A DNA stretch of 64,000 bases from Derxia lacustris (GCF_002105195.1 NZ_MUHU01000010.1:186001-250000), one strand, 5' to 3'. Numbered from the stretch's first letter, positions 12,009 through 21,737 are shown. Notes: generated from the letters alone by a model not told the origin. Program-made: numbers and translations.

Positions 12009-13088
12009 TCAGGAACCGAGCGGCAGGAGAATTCTGAAATCGGTCAGTCCGGGCTCGCTGTCGCACTCGATGACACCGTGATGCTGCTGGACAAAAGTCT
12101 GGGCCAACGTCAATCCCAGCCCGCTGCCACCCTCGCGCCCGGAAACCAGCGGATAAAAGATTCGGTCGCGGATATCGCCCGGAATGCCGGGGCCGTTATC
12201 GAGAATATGCAAGTCCAGTGCCAACGGCCATCTGCGCTTTCCGAGCGTGACATTGCGAATCACGCGGGAACGCAGGGTAATGACCGCATTGCCGTCAGAG
12301 ATTTGGCGTGACAGAGCCTGGGCCGCATTGTTGGCGATATTGAGCACCGCCTGAATCAGCTGCTCCTTGTCGCCGCGAATCTCGGGCACGCTGATGTCGT
12401 AATCGCGAACGATGCGCAGCCCCTGCGGAAATTCGGCCAGGATGACCGAGCGCACGCGTTCGCAGACTTCGTGGATATTCACCTGCGAAATCAGCTTGGG
12501 CCGACGATGCGGCGCAAGCAGGCGATCGACCAGGGTTTGCAGGCGATCCGCCTCCTTGACGATGACCTGCGTGTATTCGCGGAATTCCACCGCCCGGTCC
12601 ATGACCGACATTTCCTGTTCGAGCAATTGCGCCGCGCCGCGAATGCCGCCGAGCGGATTCTTGATTTCATGCGCCAGATTGCGGATGAGCTCGCGGTTGG
12701 CCTGCCCCTGCTCGATGAGGCGTTCGGCCCGGTCGACCTTGAGCTGCTGCTCGATCTCGCGGAACTCGATCAGCGCGCCAAGCGCCGGCTCCTGCAGACC
12801 GACGACCGTGCTGTGCACCGTGATCGGATCGCGATTCGGCAGCCCGAAGGTCACATCCTGGCGCTTTTGCTCGAAATGGCCGTCGTAGACCTGCTTGAGC
12901 AATTCGGTCAGGCCGCTGCCCGGAAAAATCGTGCCGATCACCTGCCCGACCAACGCCCGCCGCGACACGCTCAACATGCTTTCGAGCGCCGAATTGGCAA
13001 ATACGATGGTGAATTGCGGATCGGTCACGAGCACGCCACAGCCGAGCAGATCGAGCCCGGCGAATTGAGGAAACTGGCCGCTCGTCAT
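12009..13088 (-). CDS. ntrB: Nitrogen regulation sensor kinase NtrB
   Basis: NtrB (GlnL) is the soluble PII-controlled histidine kinase/phosphatase acting on NtrC. The 359-residue protein has an N-terminal PAS domain (LDLLGCGVLVTDPQFTIVFAN), the H-box NLAHEIKNPLGG with His140, N box VLNIANNAAQAL, DNGPGIPGDIRD, and GGSGLGLTLAQTFVQQHHG. There are no membrane helices, as expected. The open frame also allows a TTG at 13109 that overlaps the stop of the DUF4124 gene; the ATG at 13088 is chosen because it matches the family start. The gene order glnA, DUF4124, ntrB, ntrC on one strand implies shared nitrogen control, although a terminator separates glnA from the rest. Confidence 0.95.
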   Translation of the reverse strand: MTSGQFPQFAGLDLLGCGVLVTDPQFTIVFANSALESMLSVSRRALVGQVIGTIFPGSGLTELLKQVYDGHFEQKRQDVTFGLPNRDPITVHSTVVGLQEPALGALIEFREIEQQLKVDRAERLIEQGQANRELIRNLAHEIKNPLGGIRGAAQLLEQEMSVMDRAVEFREYTQVIVKEADRLQTLVDRLLAPHRRPKLISQVNIHEVCERVRSVILAEFPQGLRIVRDYDISVPEIRGDKEQLIQAVLNIANNAAQALSRQISDGNAVITLRSRVIRNVTLGKRRWPLALDLHILDNGPGIPGDIRDRIFYPLVSGREGGSGLGLTLAQTFVQQHHGVIECDSEPGLTDFRILLPLGS

Positions 13089-13105
13089 GGGATTCTCGAA
13101 GGCGT

Positions 13106-13585
13106 TCAATTTGGCAGATTGCCAAGCTCGCGCTTGATCGACGTGATATTGCCCTCAGCCTGGGCGATGTCTTCCTTCAGCCGGGCAACCCTGTCGAGAT
13201 ATTTCTGGTAATTGCGTTCATCGCCGCGCCGCTCGGGCTCGCCGGCATTGAATTCCGATTTCAGCTTTTCCAGGTTTTCTTCCTGCATGTGCAATTCGGC
13301 TTGCAGGATGCGGCGGCGGTCGTCATCGCGCCCGCGCTGCACCGTCGGATCGATCTTCAAGTCGCCGCGTGAAGCTGGAGCCGAACCGGACGCGGGCTTT
13401 TGCGGCGCAGTCGTGCGCGGCACGGTGGTCAGCGCCGGCAGATCGATCGGCTTGCAGCCGCGCGTATCGCCCACGTTCTTGTATTCGATGGTCTTGTCGG
13501 GCAATTCGCATTTCACGACCTGCGCGATTGCCGGTGCAGCAAACAACCAGAAAAGCAGTGCAACAACTGATGATCGGTGCGTCAT
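13106..13585 (-). CDS. Secreted DUF4124-type protein
   Basis: A 159-residue protein with a signal peptide (MTHRSSVVALLFWLFAAPAIAQ). The segment VVKCELPDKTIEYKNVGDTRGCKPIDL follows and resembles the short DUF4124 domain, with two Cys that could form a disulphide. The C-terminal half is charged and probably coiled coil (RRRILQAELHMQEENLEKLKSEF and a second helix). The function of the family is unknown. The start at 13585 is chosen because it yields the signal peptide; the open frame runs further upstream to 13699 through the glnA terminator. It lies between glnA and ntrB on the same strand, 17 bases before ntrB, and is therefore likely cotranscribed with ntrBC. Confidence 0.8.
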   Translation of the reverse strand: MTHRSSVVALLFWLFAAPAIAQVVKCELPDKTIEYKNVGDTRGCKPIDLPALTTVPRTTAPQKPASGSAPASRGDLKIDPTVQRGRDDDRRRILQAELHMQEENLEKLKSEFNAGEPERRGDERNYQKYLDRVARLKEDIAQAEGNITSIKRELGNLPN

Positions 13586-13677
13586 TCGTGGCCCCCGTCG
13601 CGACGGTATTTGTCGAAGCCGAGTGTATGGCACGCACAGTTTCGGTGCAAAGATGAAAAGCACCACATTCGTGCAAC

Positions 13678-13709
13678 AAAAACGGCGCTGAATTTTCATT
13701 CAGCGCCGT
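13678..13709 (-). terminator. Rho-independent terminator after glnA
   Basis: Perfect 11-bp stem ACGGCGCTGAA / TTCAGCGCCGT (13682-13692 and 13699-13709) with a six-base loop. On the minus strand it is followed by a run of five T, 33 bases after the glnA stop. It separates glnA from the DUF4124-ntrBC genes. Confidence 0.85.
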
Positions 13710-13741
13710 CGATTTCACTGGCGGCCAAAGCCGCCGGCCAA

Positions 13742-15157
13742 TTACAGCGAGTAGTACATGTCGAATTCGATCGGGTGCGTCGTCATGCGGAAACGGGTCA
13801 CGTCTTCCTGCTTGAGCGCGATGTACGCATCGATCATCGAATCGGTGAACACGCCACCCTTGGTCAGGAATTCGCGGTCCTTGTCCAGATAGTCCAGCGC
13901 CTGGTCGAGCGACGAACAAACGGTCGGGATGAGCGCGTCTTCTTCCGGCGGCAGGTCGTACAGATTCTTGTCCGCGGCTTCGCCCGGATGAATCTTGTTC
14001 TGCACGCCGTCAAGGCCGGCCATCAGCATGGCGGCGAAGGCGAGGTAGCTGTTGGCGGTCGGGTCCGGGAAGCGGACTTCGATGCGGCGAGCCTTGTCGC
14101 TGTTGACGTAGGGGATGCGGATCGAGGCCGAGCGGTTGCGGGCCGAGTAGGCCAGCTTCACCGGGGCTTCGAAGCCCGGGACCAGACGCTTGTACGAGTT
14201 GGTGCCCGGGTTGGTGATGGCGTTCAGCGCGCGAGCGTGCTTGATGATGCCGCCGATGTAGTACAGCGCGAATTCCGACAGACCGGCATAGCCGTCCCCG
14301 GCGAACAGGTTCTTGCCGTCCTTCCAGACCGACTGGTGAACGTGCATGCCCGAGCCGTTGTCGCCCACGAGCGGCTTCGGCATGAACGTGGCGGTCTTGC
14401 CGTAGCTGGCCGCGACGTTGTGGATGACGTACTTCATCTTCTGCGTCCAGTCGGCACGCTCGACCAGCGTGGCGAACTTGGTACCGATTTCGTTCTGGCC
14501 GGCACCCGCGACTTCGTGGTGATGCACTTCCACCGGCACGCCGATCTGTTCGAGGATCAGGCACATTTCCGAGCGGATGTCCTGGAACGAATCGACCGGG
14601 GGAACCGGGAAGTAGCCGCCCTTGACCGCCGGACGATGGGCCAGATTGCCGCCCTCGTACTTCTTGCCGGTCGACCACGAGGCTTCTTCGGATTCGATCT
14701 CGACGAAGCAGCCCGACATGTCGGCGCCCCAGCGCACGCCGTCGAAGATGAAGAATTCGGGTTCCGGACCGAAGAAGGCGGTATCGCCCAGGCCGGTGGA
14801 CTTGAGGTAGGCCTCGGCGCGCTTGGCGATGGAACGCGGATCGCGGTCGTAGCCCTTGCCATCCGACGGTTCGAGCACGTCGCAGGTCAGGATGAGCGTG
14901 GTCTCTTCGCGGAACGGATCGATGAAGGCGGTGTTGGGATCCGGCAGCAGCAGCATGTCCGAGGCTTCGATGCCCTTCCAGCCGGCGATGGACGAACCGT
15001 CAAAAGCATGGCCACTCTCGAACTTGTCCTTGTCGAAATGCGACAGGGGAACAGAGACGTGTTGCTCCTTGCCTTTGGTGTCGGTGAAGCGGAAATCAAC
15101 GAACTTAACTTCGTTGTCTTTCACAAGCTTCATCACGTCATCGGCGGTGATTGCCAT
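13742..15157 (-). CDS. glnA: Type I glutamine synthetase
   Basis: GlnA condenses ammonia and glutamate to glutamine with ATP, the core of nitrogen assimilation. The 471-residue length fits the dodecameric GSI-beta type. The N-terminal [14 protein letters not shown] latch, the DGSSIAGW active-site loop, and the [12 protein letters not shown] and [12 protein letters not shown] metal/ATP motifs are all intact. NLYDLPPEE carries Tyr400, the adenylylation site used by GlnE, so covalent regulation is expected. The ATG at 15157 has AGGAG six or seven bases upstream. A terminator follows. The upstream gap contains an extended -10 candidate; I could not find a convincing sigma-54 site. Confidence 0.98.
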   Translation of the reverse strand: MAITADDVMKLVKDNEVKFVDFRFTDTKGKEQHVSVPLSHFDKDKFESGHAFDGSSIAGWKGIEASDMLLLPDPNTAFIDPFREETTLILTCDVLEPSDGKGYDRDPRSIAKRAEAYLKSTGLGDTAFFGPEPEFFIFDGVRWGADMSGCFVEIESEEASWSTGKKYEGGNLAHRPAVKGGYFPVPPVDSFQDIRSEMCLILEQIGVPVEVHHHEVAGAGQNEIGTKFATLVERADWTQKMKYVIHNVAASYGKTATFMPKPLVGDNGSGMHVHQSVWKDGKNLFAGDGYAGLSEFALYYIGGIIKHARALNAITNPGTNSYKRLVPGFEAPVKLAYSARNRSASIRIPYVNSDKARRIEVRFPDPTANSYLAFAAMLMAGLDGVQNKIHPGEAADKNLYDLPPEEDALIPTVCSSLDQALDYLDKDREFLTKGGVFTDSMIDAYIALKQEDVTRFRMTTHPIEFDMYYSL

Positions 15158-15510
15158 GAAGATCTCCTGGATCGAAACGGATTCAAAGGTTTGTCGGTTT
15201 TGACGAAACGGAGATCCGCAGACAGCCCGCGGCGACCATCCCCGTTCGTTGCAGGTCGAGAGAAATCGGTACCGATCAAGTCATTGGACTACGCTTGACC
15301 GGGAGTTTTCTGACAGCGCCGGCGAATATAGCATTTAGCATGCCGCACCCATTTGCGGGCGATCAGGCATTGCAATAGGGATTCGATGCTCCATTGCGAT
15401 GCGATGCGCCGGTTTGGGGCTGAATGAGCCAACGGGGCTATCGACTGACTTGCAGCGCGAAGAAGCAATCGCGCATTTACTTGGTGCATACGCACTTTAA
15501 TGAGGCGCAA
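15158..15510. other. Divergent intergenic region between glnA and the rhodanese gene
   Basis: This 353-base spacer has no credible gene, although open frames cross parts of it. It holds the glnA ribosome site, an extended -10 candidate for glnA, and several TTGCAAT / ATTGCGATGCGATGC-like stretches around 15369-15405. No perfect long palindrome and no confident NtrC or sigma-54 site was recognised. Confidence 0.45.
15325..15333 (-). promoter_or_regulatory. Candidate extended -10 promoter for glnA
   Basis: On the minus strand TGC-TATATT matches an extended -10 (TGn plus 5/6 of TATAAT). It lies about 170 bases upstream of the glnA start. No good -35 is present at 16-18 bases, as extended -10 promoters tolerate. 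Confidence 0.35.
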
Positions 15511-15972
15511 ATGACCGATCTTGATGCAACCCAGCTTCTGACAAACGCCCGCGCCCGTCCTACCGACGGCAGCTATGCCGGTGCGCTCAGCCCGGAGGAA
15601 GCACATGCCGTCGCACTCGCATTGCCCGGCGCGCGACTGATCGATGTGCGTACCCGCGCCGAGCTGGACTGGGTCGGGCGGCCCGCGCTGCCGGCCGATC
15701 GCTATGCCGCGATCGAATGGACGATCTGGCCCGGCAGTCGCCCGAACGAGCAGTTCATCGAGCAGCTGAAGGCGGCGGCCGGCGACGGACCGTTGCTGTT
15801 CCTGTGCCGCAGCGGCGTGCGCAGCAAGGCGGCGGCCAAGGCCGCGACCGTCGCCGGCTTTGCCGACTGCTTCGACATCCTCGAAGGCTTCGAGGGCGAC
15901 CGCGATGCCGCCGGGCATCGCAAGACGGTCGGCGGCTGGTGCAAGCGCGGCCTGCCCTGGATCGGCGCCTGA
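15511..15972 (+). CDS. Rhodanese-like domain protein
   Basis: A 153-residue single-domain rhodanese. The CDC25/rhodanese fold is visible from LPGARLIDVRTRAELDWVG through the catalytic loop LFLCRSGVRSKAAA with Cys99, ending in a family-typical EGDRDAAGHRKTVGGWCKRGLPW. These small cytoplasmic proteins carry persulphide sulphur; the substrate is unknown here. The frame opens at 15424, but the ATG at 15511 has GAGG six bases upstream and matches where homology begins. It ends three bases from the convergent hemW stop, with no space for a terminator between them. Confidence 0.9.
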   Translation: MTDLDATQLLTNARARPTDGSYAGALSPEEAHAVALALPGARLIDVRTRAELDWVGRPALPADRYAAIEWTIWPGSRPNEQFIEQLKAAAGDGPLLFLCRSGVRSKAAAKAATVAGFADCFDILEGFEGDRDAAGHRKTVGGWCKRGLPWIGA

Positions 15973-15975
15973 GCC

Positions 15976-17208
15976 TCAGTCGAGGAACAGCGCCTGAAGG
16001 TCGTTGAGGAAGCGGCGGCCGAGGTCGGTCGCGCGCAGGCGGCCGGGCGTGGGATCGAGCAGGCCGCGCGCGCAGGCGGCATCGATGCCGTGCGCAAGCC
16101 GCGCCAGCGGCAGGCCGGTGCGCTCGGTGAACAGCGCGGTCGGCACGCCGTCGCGCAGGCGCAGCGCATTCATCATGAATTCGCCCGGCAAGGCGGCGGT
16201 CGCCACGTCCCCGGATTCGGCGCAGGCGTCGCCACGCCGGGCGGCTTCCATGAAGGATTGCGGCTGCTTGAGCCTGGCCTGGCGCGTGATGCGCTCCGGG
16301 AAGCTGAGCTTGCCGTGGGCGCCGGCGCCGATGCCGAGGTAGTCGCCGAAGGTCCAGTAGTTGAGGTTGTGGCGCGCAGCGCTGCCCGGCTTGGCCCAGG
16401 CCGAGATCTCGTAGTTGTCGAAGCCGGCGGCGCTCAGGCGTTCGGCGATGCCGTCCTGCATGTCGGCGGCGAGGTCTTCGTCGGGCAGCGCCGGCGGGTA
16501 CTTGGCGTAGACCGTGTTGGGCTCGACCGTCAGGTGGTAGAGCGACAGGTGGCGCGTGCCGAAGCCGAGCGCGGTGTCGACATCGCGCAGGCAGTCGTCG
16601 AGCGACTGGCCGGGCAGCGCGAACATCAGGTCGAGGTTCACGTTGTCAAAGACGGCGGTCGCGGCCTCGACGGCGCGGCGCGCTTCATCGCCGCTGTGGA
16701 TGCGGCCGAGCGGCTTGAGATAGCGGTCGTCGAAGCTCTGGATGCCGACCGACAGCCGGTTGACGCCGCTGGCGCGGAAGGCGCGGAACTTGGCGGCCTC
16801 GGCGCTGCCGGGATTGGCTTCGAGCGTGATTTCGGCGTCGGCGTCGATCGGCAGGCGGGCGCGCAGATCGCCGAGCAGACGGTCGAGGCCGGCCGGCGTC
16901 AGCAGCGAGGGCGTGCCGCCGCCGATGAACACGGTATGCACGCGGCGGCCCCAGACCAGCGGCAGCGATGCCTCCAGATCGGCGCAGAGCGCGTCGAGGT
17001 ACTCGGCCTCGGGGATCGCGCCATCCGGCGCATGCGAGTTGAAGTCGCAGTACGGGCACTTGCGCTCGCACCACGGGAAATGCACGTAGAGCGACAACGG
17101 CGGCAACGCATCGAGGCGCAGTTCGCCGGGGCGCAGAAAGCGCACCGCCGCGTCGGCCGGGCCGCGCTGGAGCGCCTCGGCGGGCGTGATGCTGATGCGC
17201 GTCGCCAT
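15976..17208 (-). CDS. hemW: Radical SAM heme chaperone HemW
   Basis: A 410-residue protein of the HemN-like radical SAM family. The [4Fe-4S] motif C47-x3-C51-x2-C54 in HFPWCERKCPYCDF lacks the N-terminal features of true HemN, and NSHA after the motif and the shorter length indicate HemW, a heme-binding chaperone rather than coproporphyrinogen oxidase. FIGGGTPSLL and LEANPGSAEAAKF SAM-binding segments, NRLSVGIQSF and the C-terminal HemN_C region are intact. The ATG at 17208 lies four bases from the end of rdgB, so rph-rdgB-hemW form a tight operon. Many databases still label this gene as oxygen-independent coproporphyrinogen III oxidase. Confidence 0.93.
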   Translation of the reverse strand: MATRISITPAEALQRGPADAAVRFLRPGELRLDALPPLSLYVHFPWCERKCPYCDFNSHAPDGAIPEAEYLDALCADLEASLPLVWGRRVHTVFIGGGTPSLLTPAGLDRLLGDLRARLPIDADAEITLEANPGSAEAAKFRAFRASGVNRLSVGIQSFDDRYLKPLGRIHSGDEARRAVEAATAVFDNVNLDLMFALPGQSLDDCLRDVDTALGFGTRHLSLYHLTVEPNTVYAKYPPALPDEDLAADMQDGIAERLSAAGFDNYEISAWAKPGSAARHNLNYWTFGDYLGIGAGAHGKLSFPERITRQARLKQPQSFMEAARRGDACAESGDVATAALPGEFMMNALRLRDGVPTALFTERTGLPLARLAHGIDAACARGLLDPTPGRLRATDLGRRFLNDLQALFLD

Positions 17209-17212
17209 GACG

Positions 17213-17824
17213 TCAGCGCGCGCTCAGGCCGGCGACCAGCGCGGCAAGCGCTTGGGCGCGGTGGCTGACGCGGTTCTTCTGCTCGGCCGGCAGCTCGGCG
17301 GCGGTGCAGCCGGCGTCGGGCAGAAAGAAGTGCGGGTCGTAGCCAAAACCGCCCGCGCCCGCCGGTGTCGCCACCAGCCGGCCGCGCCACAGGCCCTGGG
17401 CAATCAGCGGCAGCGGATCGTCGGCCGAGCGCAGGAACACCAGCACCGCCACGTAGTACGCATCCCAGTCGGCCTCGCTGCGCGCCTGCGCGGCCACGGT
17501 GGCGATGAGCTTTTGGTTGTTGCGCGCATCGCTGCGCGGCTCGCCGGCATAACGCGCCGACAGCACACCGGGCGCGCCGCCGAGCAACGGCACGCTGATG
17601 CCGGAATCGTCGGCCAGCGCCGGCAGGCCGGTATGCGCGCAGGCGTTGCGCGCCTTGGCCAGCGCGTTTTCGACGAAGGTGCAATGCGGCTCCTCGGCCT
17701 CGGGCACGCCGAGTTCGCCCTGGGCCACCGGCTGCCAGCCGAGCGGCGCCAGCAGCGCGCCGAATTCGCGCAGCTTGCCGGCATTGCCCGACGCGACGAC
17801 GAGGCGGTTGGCGCTGCCGCTCAT
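17213..17824 (-). CDS. rdgB: XTP/dITP pyrophosphatase (RdgB/HAM1)
   Basis: RdgB removes deaminated purine nucleoside triphosphates (ITP, dITP, XTP) from the pool. The 203-residue protein shows the family signature: [13 protein letters not shown] at the N-terminus, [25 protein letters not shown], the metal/base segment GFGYDPHFF, and the C-terminal [11 protein letters not shown]. The ATG at 17824 overlaps the rph stop by four bases (ATGA), indicating translational coupling. The longer open frame to 18376 is only read-through of the rph region in another frame. The pairing rph-rdgB is widely conserved. Confidence 0.97.
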   Translation of the reverse strand: MSGSANRLVVASGNAGKLREFGALLAPLGWQPVAQGELGVPEAEEPHCTFVENALAKARNACAHTGLPALADDSGISVPLLGGAPGVLSARYAGEPRSDARNNQKLIATVAAQARSEADWDAYYVAVLVFLRSADDPLPLIAQGLWRGRLVATPAGAGGFGYDPHFFLPDAGCTAAELPAEQKNRVSHRAQALAALVAGLSAR

Positions 17825-18558
17825 GCCGCGCCCTGCCCCAGCGCCGCGCGCTGCAATTCGGCCAGCCGCGCGATGCCGCCGCGCCCGAGCGCCAGCATTG
17901 CGTCGAGCTCGGCGCCCGAGAATGGCGCGCCCTCGGCCGTGCCCTGGATCTCGACAAAGCCGCCGCTGCCGGTCATGACCAGATTCAGGTCGGTCTCGCA
18001 GTTCGAGTCCTCGGCATAGTCCAGATCGAGCAGCGCCTGCCCTTCCCAGATGCCGACCGATACCGCCGCCACCTGCTCGCGCAACGGATCGGCGGCGAGC
18101 TTGCCGGTGCGCAGCAGCCCGTCGATCGCATCGCGCAGCGCCACCCAGGCGCCGGTGATGCTGGCGGTGCGGGTGCCGCCGTCGGCCTGGATCACGTCGC
18201 AATCGATCTGGATCTGGCGTTCGCCGAGCGCCTTGAGGTCGATGACCGCGCGCAGCGAGCGGCCGATCAGGCGCTGGATTTCCTGGGTGCGGCCCGACTG
18301 CTTGCCGCGCGCCGCCTCGCGGTCGCTGCGGGTATGGGTCGAGCGCGGCAGCATGCCGTACTCGGCCGTGACCCAACCCTGGCCCTTGCCCTTGAGGAAG
18401 GGCGGCACGCGCTCCTCGACGCTGGCGGTGCAGATGACGCGCGTCGCGCCGAACGACACCAGCACCGAGCCCTCGGCATGGCGGGTGAAACCGCGCTCGA
18501 TGGTCACGTCGCGCAACTGGTCGGGCGCCCGGCCGGACGGCCGCTGGATCGAAGACAT
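17821..18558 (-). CDS. rph: Ribonuclease PH
   Basis: RNase PH is a phosphate-dependent 3'-5' exoribonuclease that trims tRNA precursors. The 245-residue protein is full length, with [31 protein letters not shown] at the N-terminus, the phosphate/tRNA-binding [28 protein letters not shown], and [19 protein letters not shown]. The start is the ATG at 18558; the open frame continues upstream to 19569 only as a shadow of the phosphatase gene. A terminator with a T-tract ends about ten bases before this start, so the promoter arrangement is unusual (see findings). It overlaps rdgB by four bases. Confidence 0.97.
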   Translation of the reverse strand: MSSIQRPSGRAPDQLRDVTIERGFTRHAEGSVLVSFGATRVICTASVEERVPPFLKGKGQGWVTAEYGMLPRSTHTRSDREAARGKQSGRTQEIQRLIGRSLRAVIDLKALGERQIQIDCDVIQADGGTRTASITGAWVALRDAIDGLLRTGKLAADPLREQVAAVSVGIWEGQALLDLDYAEDSNCETDLNLVMTGSGGFVEIQGTAEGAPFSGAELDAMLALGRGGIARLAELQRAALGQGAA

Positions 18559-18567
18559 GGAGATTCC

Positions 18568-18595
18568 AAAAAAAGAAACCGGCACAAAGTGCCGG
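18568..18595 (-). terminator. Rho-independent terminator between the PP2C gene and rph
   Basis: On the minus strand: stem CCGGCAC / GTGCCGG with loop TTT, followed by TTTC and a run of seven T. It starts 29 bases after the phosphatase stop and ends about ten bases before the rph ATG. Confidence 0.85.
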
Positions 18596-18623
18596 CGGAA
18601 GGTTCGGGATGACTGCCGACCGC

Positions 18624-19556
18624 TCAGCGCTTGGGCGGCGGACTTTTGTGCGTGGCGGCGATCGCCTTGCGGATGTCGGCGATCGCGCTCTCGATGTCGT
18701 CGTCGGTCAGCGCGTGGTCGCCGGTCGGCTTGCCTTGCGGCGGGAACTGGATGGTCGAGGTGAAGGCATCGGCGGTGCGGCCCGGCGTGATCGCGCCGCG
18801 ATCCTCCTCGGGCGAGCTGTCGGATTCCCAGGTCATGCCGACCGCCGAGACATTGTCGGCACGGGCGCCGGCCTGCATCAGCGCGTAGTTGATGAGCTCG
18901 GGCACGACGCGCATCACCGAATTCGACCGGAACGCCGACGCGATGATGGTGTCGGGCACCGCGCCCCAGAGGCCGTCGGAGCACAGCAGCAGATGGTCGC
19001 CCGGCACCAGCTTGACCGGATCGGCCAGCTCGACCAGCGGCATGGCCGGCGCGCCGAGGCAGTTGAACAGCCGGTTGCGCTCGGGATAGTCGGCCCGGTC
19101 GCGCTGATCGAGCAGACCGTCCTGGATCATGGCTTCGAGCTGGGAGTGATCGCGCGTGACCTGCTGGATCAGCCCGTCGCGGATGTGGTACAGCCGCGAA
19201 TCGCCGGCATGCGCCCAGTAGGCCACGCCGCGTTGGACGATGCAGGCCACGGCGGTGGTGCGCGGCGATTCGGGCAAGCCGCGGCCGGCGCGGTAGCGGT
19301 GGATCTCGATGTGCGCGGTGAGCATCGCGTCTTCGAGAAACTGGCGCGGGTCCTTGAGCATGGGCCGGGCATCGCGCTGAAACAGCGCGCCGATGGTCTG
19401 CACGGCAATCTGCGCGGCGATCTCGCCGTTGAGATGGCCGCCCATGCCGTCGCACACCACGAGCAGCAAGGTGTCGCGGGTATAGCAGTAGCCCATCCGG
19501 TCCTGATTGACCTTGCGGCCGCCGCGTTTGCTTTCCTGGTAGATCGAGAAACGCAC
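18624..19556 (-). CDS. PP2C-family Ser/Thr protein phosphatase
   Basis: A 310-residue metal-dependent phosphatase. The PP2C metal-ligand motifs are present in order: NQDRMGY near the N-terminus, [40 protein letters not shown] and [10 protein letters not shown]. The C-terminal 60 residues are less conserved and charged, without membrane helices. The GTG start at 19556 gives the [19 protein letters not shown] opening that I recall as the family start; no ATG lies further upstream. It follows the Ser/Thr kinase gene after 54 bases on the same strand, so the two presumably form a reversible phosphorylation pair. A strong terminator follows. Confidence 0.93.
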   Translation of the reverse strand: MRFSIYQESKRGGRKVNQDRMGYCYTRDTLLLVVCDGMGGHLNGEIAAQIAVQTIGALFQRDARPMLKDPRQFLEDAMLTAHIEIHRYRAGRGLPESPRTTAVACIVQRGVAYWAHAGDSRLYHIRDGLIQQVTRDHSQLEAMIQDGLLDQRDRADYPERNRLFNCLGAPAMPLVELADPVKLVPGDHLLLCSDGLWGAVPDTIIASAFRSNSVMRVVPELINYALMQAGARADNVSAVGMTWESDSSPEEDRGAITPGRTADAFTSTIQFPPQGKPTGDHALTDDDIESAIADIRKAIAATHKSPPPKR

Positions 19557-19610
19557 GGGTATTCAGCACCGTAAAGCAGTGACGGGTGGAAGGTTTGGGG
19601 CCTCCACCGC

Positions 19611-20633
19611 TTATTTTCGCCAGTCGGTCGGCAGATCGGGTTCGGTATGGCTTCCGGGCGGGGTCCCGCCTTCGCCACGCCCCGCGCTGCGCGCCACCAT
19701 GCGCTTGAGCCGGTCGGTGAACGACGCCGGCTCATGCCGGACGACTTCTGCCAAAAGCAGCTTCTGTACCGAGAAAACGCTCTGCGGACGCTCCAGCGGA
19801 TCGAGCTTGAGGCAGAGATTGATCAGATCGAGCAGCTCGGGCGAATAGTGCGCCCGGTACTGGCGGATCGCCGACGGCATCTTGTCGGCCTGCCGGCGCG
19901 CATCGGCCGCTTGCGGCGGCGAGCCCGACAGGCAGGCGAACATCGCCGCGCCCACGCTGTAGATGTCGGACCACGGCCCGAGCGACGGCTCCTTCACATG
20001 CAGCTCGGGCGGCGCAAAACCCGGCGTGTACATGGGATAGAGCTTGTCCTCGTCGGGATTGAGCGTCTGCCGCGCCGCGCCGAAATCGAGCAGGATCGGC
20101 GTGGCATCGGAGCGCAGATAGATGTTGGCCGGCTTGATGTCGAGATGAAGAATCTTGTTGGCATGCACTTCGCGCAGGCCGTTGAGCACCTGCGAAAAGA
20201 TGCGCCGGATCGTGCCCTCGCCAATGATGTAGTCGCGCCCCGGCGTGTCACGCCGGCGAATGATCAGCTCCTGCAGCGACCGGCCCGACTCGTAGACCAT
20301 CACCATGTAGACCGTGCCGTTGGCGCGAAAGAAATTCAGCACCCGCACGACATTGGGATGGGAGATGCGCGCGAGCGCCCGCCCCTCCTCGAAGAAACAC
20401 TTGAGACCGACCCGGAAGGTGGCCAGGTTCTGCGGAACGATGGACGGCTCGAGTTCGCCTTCACGCCGCACGACGAGAGAACTCGGGAGGTATTCCTTGA
20501 TGGCGACCGGCGTATTGGTTTCGTCGAGCGCCAGATAGACGATGGAAAATCCGCCAGTGCTGATTTTCTTGACGATCCGATATCCGCCGATGACCAGCCC
20601 CGCGGGGAGCGCTGCGTTTTGTTGTGCTGACAT
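19611..20633 (-). CDS. Hanks-type Ser/Thr protein kinase
   Basis: A 340-residue cytoplasmic kinase. The glycine loop is [13 protein letters not shown], the VAIK lysine is K46 in [11 protein letters not shown], and the catalytic loop reads HLDIKPANI near residues 160-168 with the invariant Asp, Lys and Asn but Leu in place of the Arg of the usual HRD. The DFGAAR metal motif and a [12 protein letters not shown] substrate segment follow. The Leu implies an activation mode that does not use the RD-kinase arginine. There is no transmembrane or PASTA region; the C-terminal tail is basic then Pro/Gly-rich. The PP2C phosphatase lies downstream on the same strand. Kinase and yicC are divergent. Substrates are unknown. 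Confidence 0.92.
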   Translation of the reverse strand: MSAQQNAALPAGLVIGGYRIVKKISTGGFSIVYLALDETNTPVAIKEYLPSSLVVRREGELEPSIVPQNLATFRVGLKCFFEEGRALARISHPNVVRVLNFFRANGTVYMVMVYESGRSLQELIIRRRDTPGRDYIIGEGTIRRIFSQVLNGLREVHANKILHLDIKPANIYLRSDATPILLDFGAARQTLNPDEDKLYPMYTPGFAPPELHVKEPSLGPWSDIYSVGAAMFACLSGSPPQAADARRQADKMPSAIRQYRAHYSPELLDLINLCLKLDPLERPQSVFSVQKLLLAEVVRHEPASFTDRLKRMVARSAGRGEGGTPPGSHTEPDLPTDWRK

Positions 20634-20790
20634 TCGGAACGGTTGATCTACCCTGACGGCCTGTATCGGTGCTTTTCGAAGACCCGAATTTGAGCCTAGG
20701 CCCTGTGGTTTGTAAATGCGCGCGCGATGAGGGCCGCCAAGCCCGTCCTATTCGACGAGTTGGCGCCGTGCCGCACCAGATGCATCTGAA

Positions 20791-21726
20791 ATGACTTCCG
20801 AACATTCGAAGGCCGGCGCGGTTTGCGCCAGCATGACCGGCTATGCCAGCGCCGCACGCGCAGTTGCCGGCGCCAACCTCAGCTGCGAACTGCGCAGCGT
20901 GAACAGCCGTTTCCTCGACCTTCAATTCCGCATTCCCGACGAGCTGCGTCAGATCGAGGCAGCCGTGCGCGAGGCGATCGTCGCCGGCTGCGCGCGCGGC
21001 AAGATCGAATTCCGCGTGCAGTGGCAACGCGCGGACGATACCGCGTCGTCTGCGGCTGCGCCCGATAAAGCCGCAATAAAGCGTCTTGCCGGCTGGCAAG
21101 CGTCAGTTCTGGACGAATTGCCCGAGGCTGGCCGGCTGTCGGTCGCCGACGTGCTGCGCTGGCCCGGCGTGATCGCCGATCGCCCGCTCGACACCGATGC
21201 ACTGCGCGACGCCGCCGCCGATGCTGCGCGCGAATGCGTCGCCACGCTGCGTCAGGCGCGCGCGCGCGAAGGCGAACGCATCGCCGCCCATCTGCGCGAA
21301 CGGCTCGACCGCATCGACGCGATCGCCGCCTCGGTCGCCGACCGGCTACCCGAACTGCGCGAGGCCCATCGGCGCAAGGTCGCCAGCCGCGTCGACGAAC
21401 TGGTCGCTGCCGCGAGCGAGACCGCCGGCGTGTCGCGCGACGAACTTGCCGGCCGCATTGCCAGCGAAGTCACGCTGTTCTCGCTGCGCGCCGACGTCGA
21501 CGAGGAGCTGGCGCGGCTGCGCATGCACACCGCCGAAGTGCGCCGCATCGTCGATCAGCCGCCGGCCGGCGGCCTGGGCAAGCGGCTCGACTTCCTGATG
21601 CAGGAACTCAATCGCGAAGCCAACACGCTCGGCAGCAAGGCGGTCGCGGTCGATCTCGCCAACGCGTCCATCGACCTCAAGCTGCTCATCGAGCAGATGC
21701 GCGAACAGATCCAGAACCTCGAATGA
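20791..21726 (+). CDS. yicC: YicC family endoribonuclease
   Basis: A 311-residue member of the YicC/YloC family, some members of which have been shown to be RNases involved in small-RNA turnover. The family signature [19 protein letters not shown] and [14 protein letters not shown] are at the N-terminus, and [45 protein letters not shown] and [18 protein letters not shown] at the C-terminus. The start at 20791 gives a 14-residue extension before SMTGYA; an internal ATG at 20833 would begin at MTGYA, which looks too short. No clear ribosome site decides between them. The stop overlaps or adjoins the gmk start, a conserved gene pair. Confidence 0.92.
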   Translation: MTSEHSKAGAVCASMTGYASAARAVAGANLSCELRSVNSRFLDLQFRIPDELRQIEAAVREAIVAGCARGKIEFRVQWQRADDTASSAAAPDKAAIKRLAGWQASVLDELPEAGRLSVADVLRWPGVIADRPLDTDALRDAAADAARECVATLRQARAREGERIAAHLRERLDRIDAIAASVADRLPELREAHRRKVASRVDELVAAASETAGVSRDELAGRIASEVTLFSLRADVDEELARLRMHTAEVRRIVDQPPAGGLGKRLDFLMQELNREANTLGSKAVAVDLANASIDLKLLIEQMREQIQNLE

Positions 21727-21737
21727 AGGTCACGACC

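Noticed and set aside
15158..15423. Sigma-54 promoter for glnA
   Set aside because: I looked for GG-N10-GC with TGGCAC-TTGC on the minus strand. The nearest match (TGGGTGCGGCATGC) has a 9-base interval, so it was not listed.
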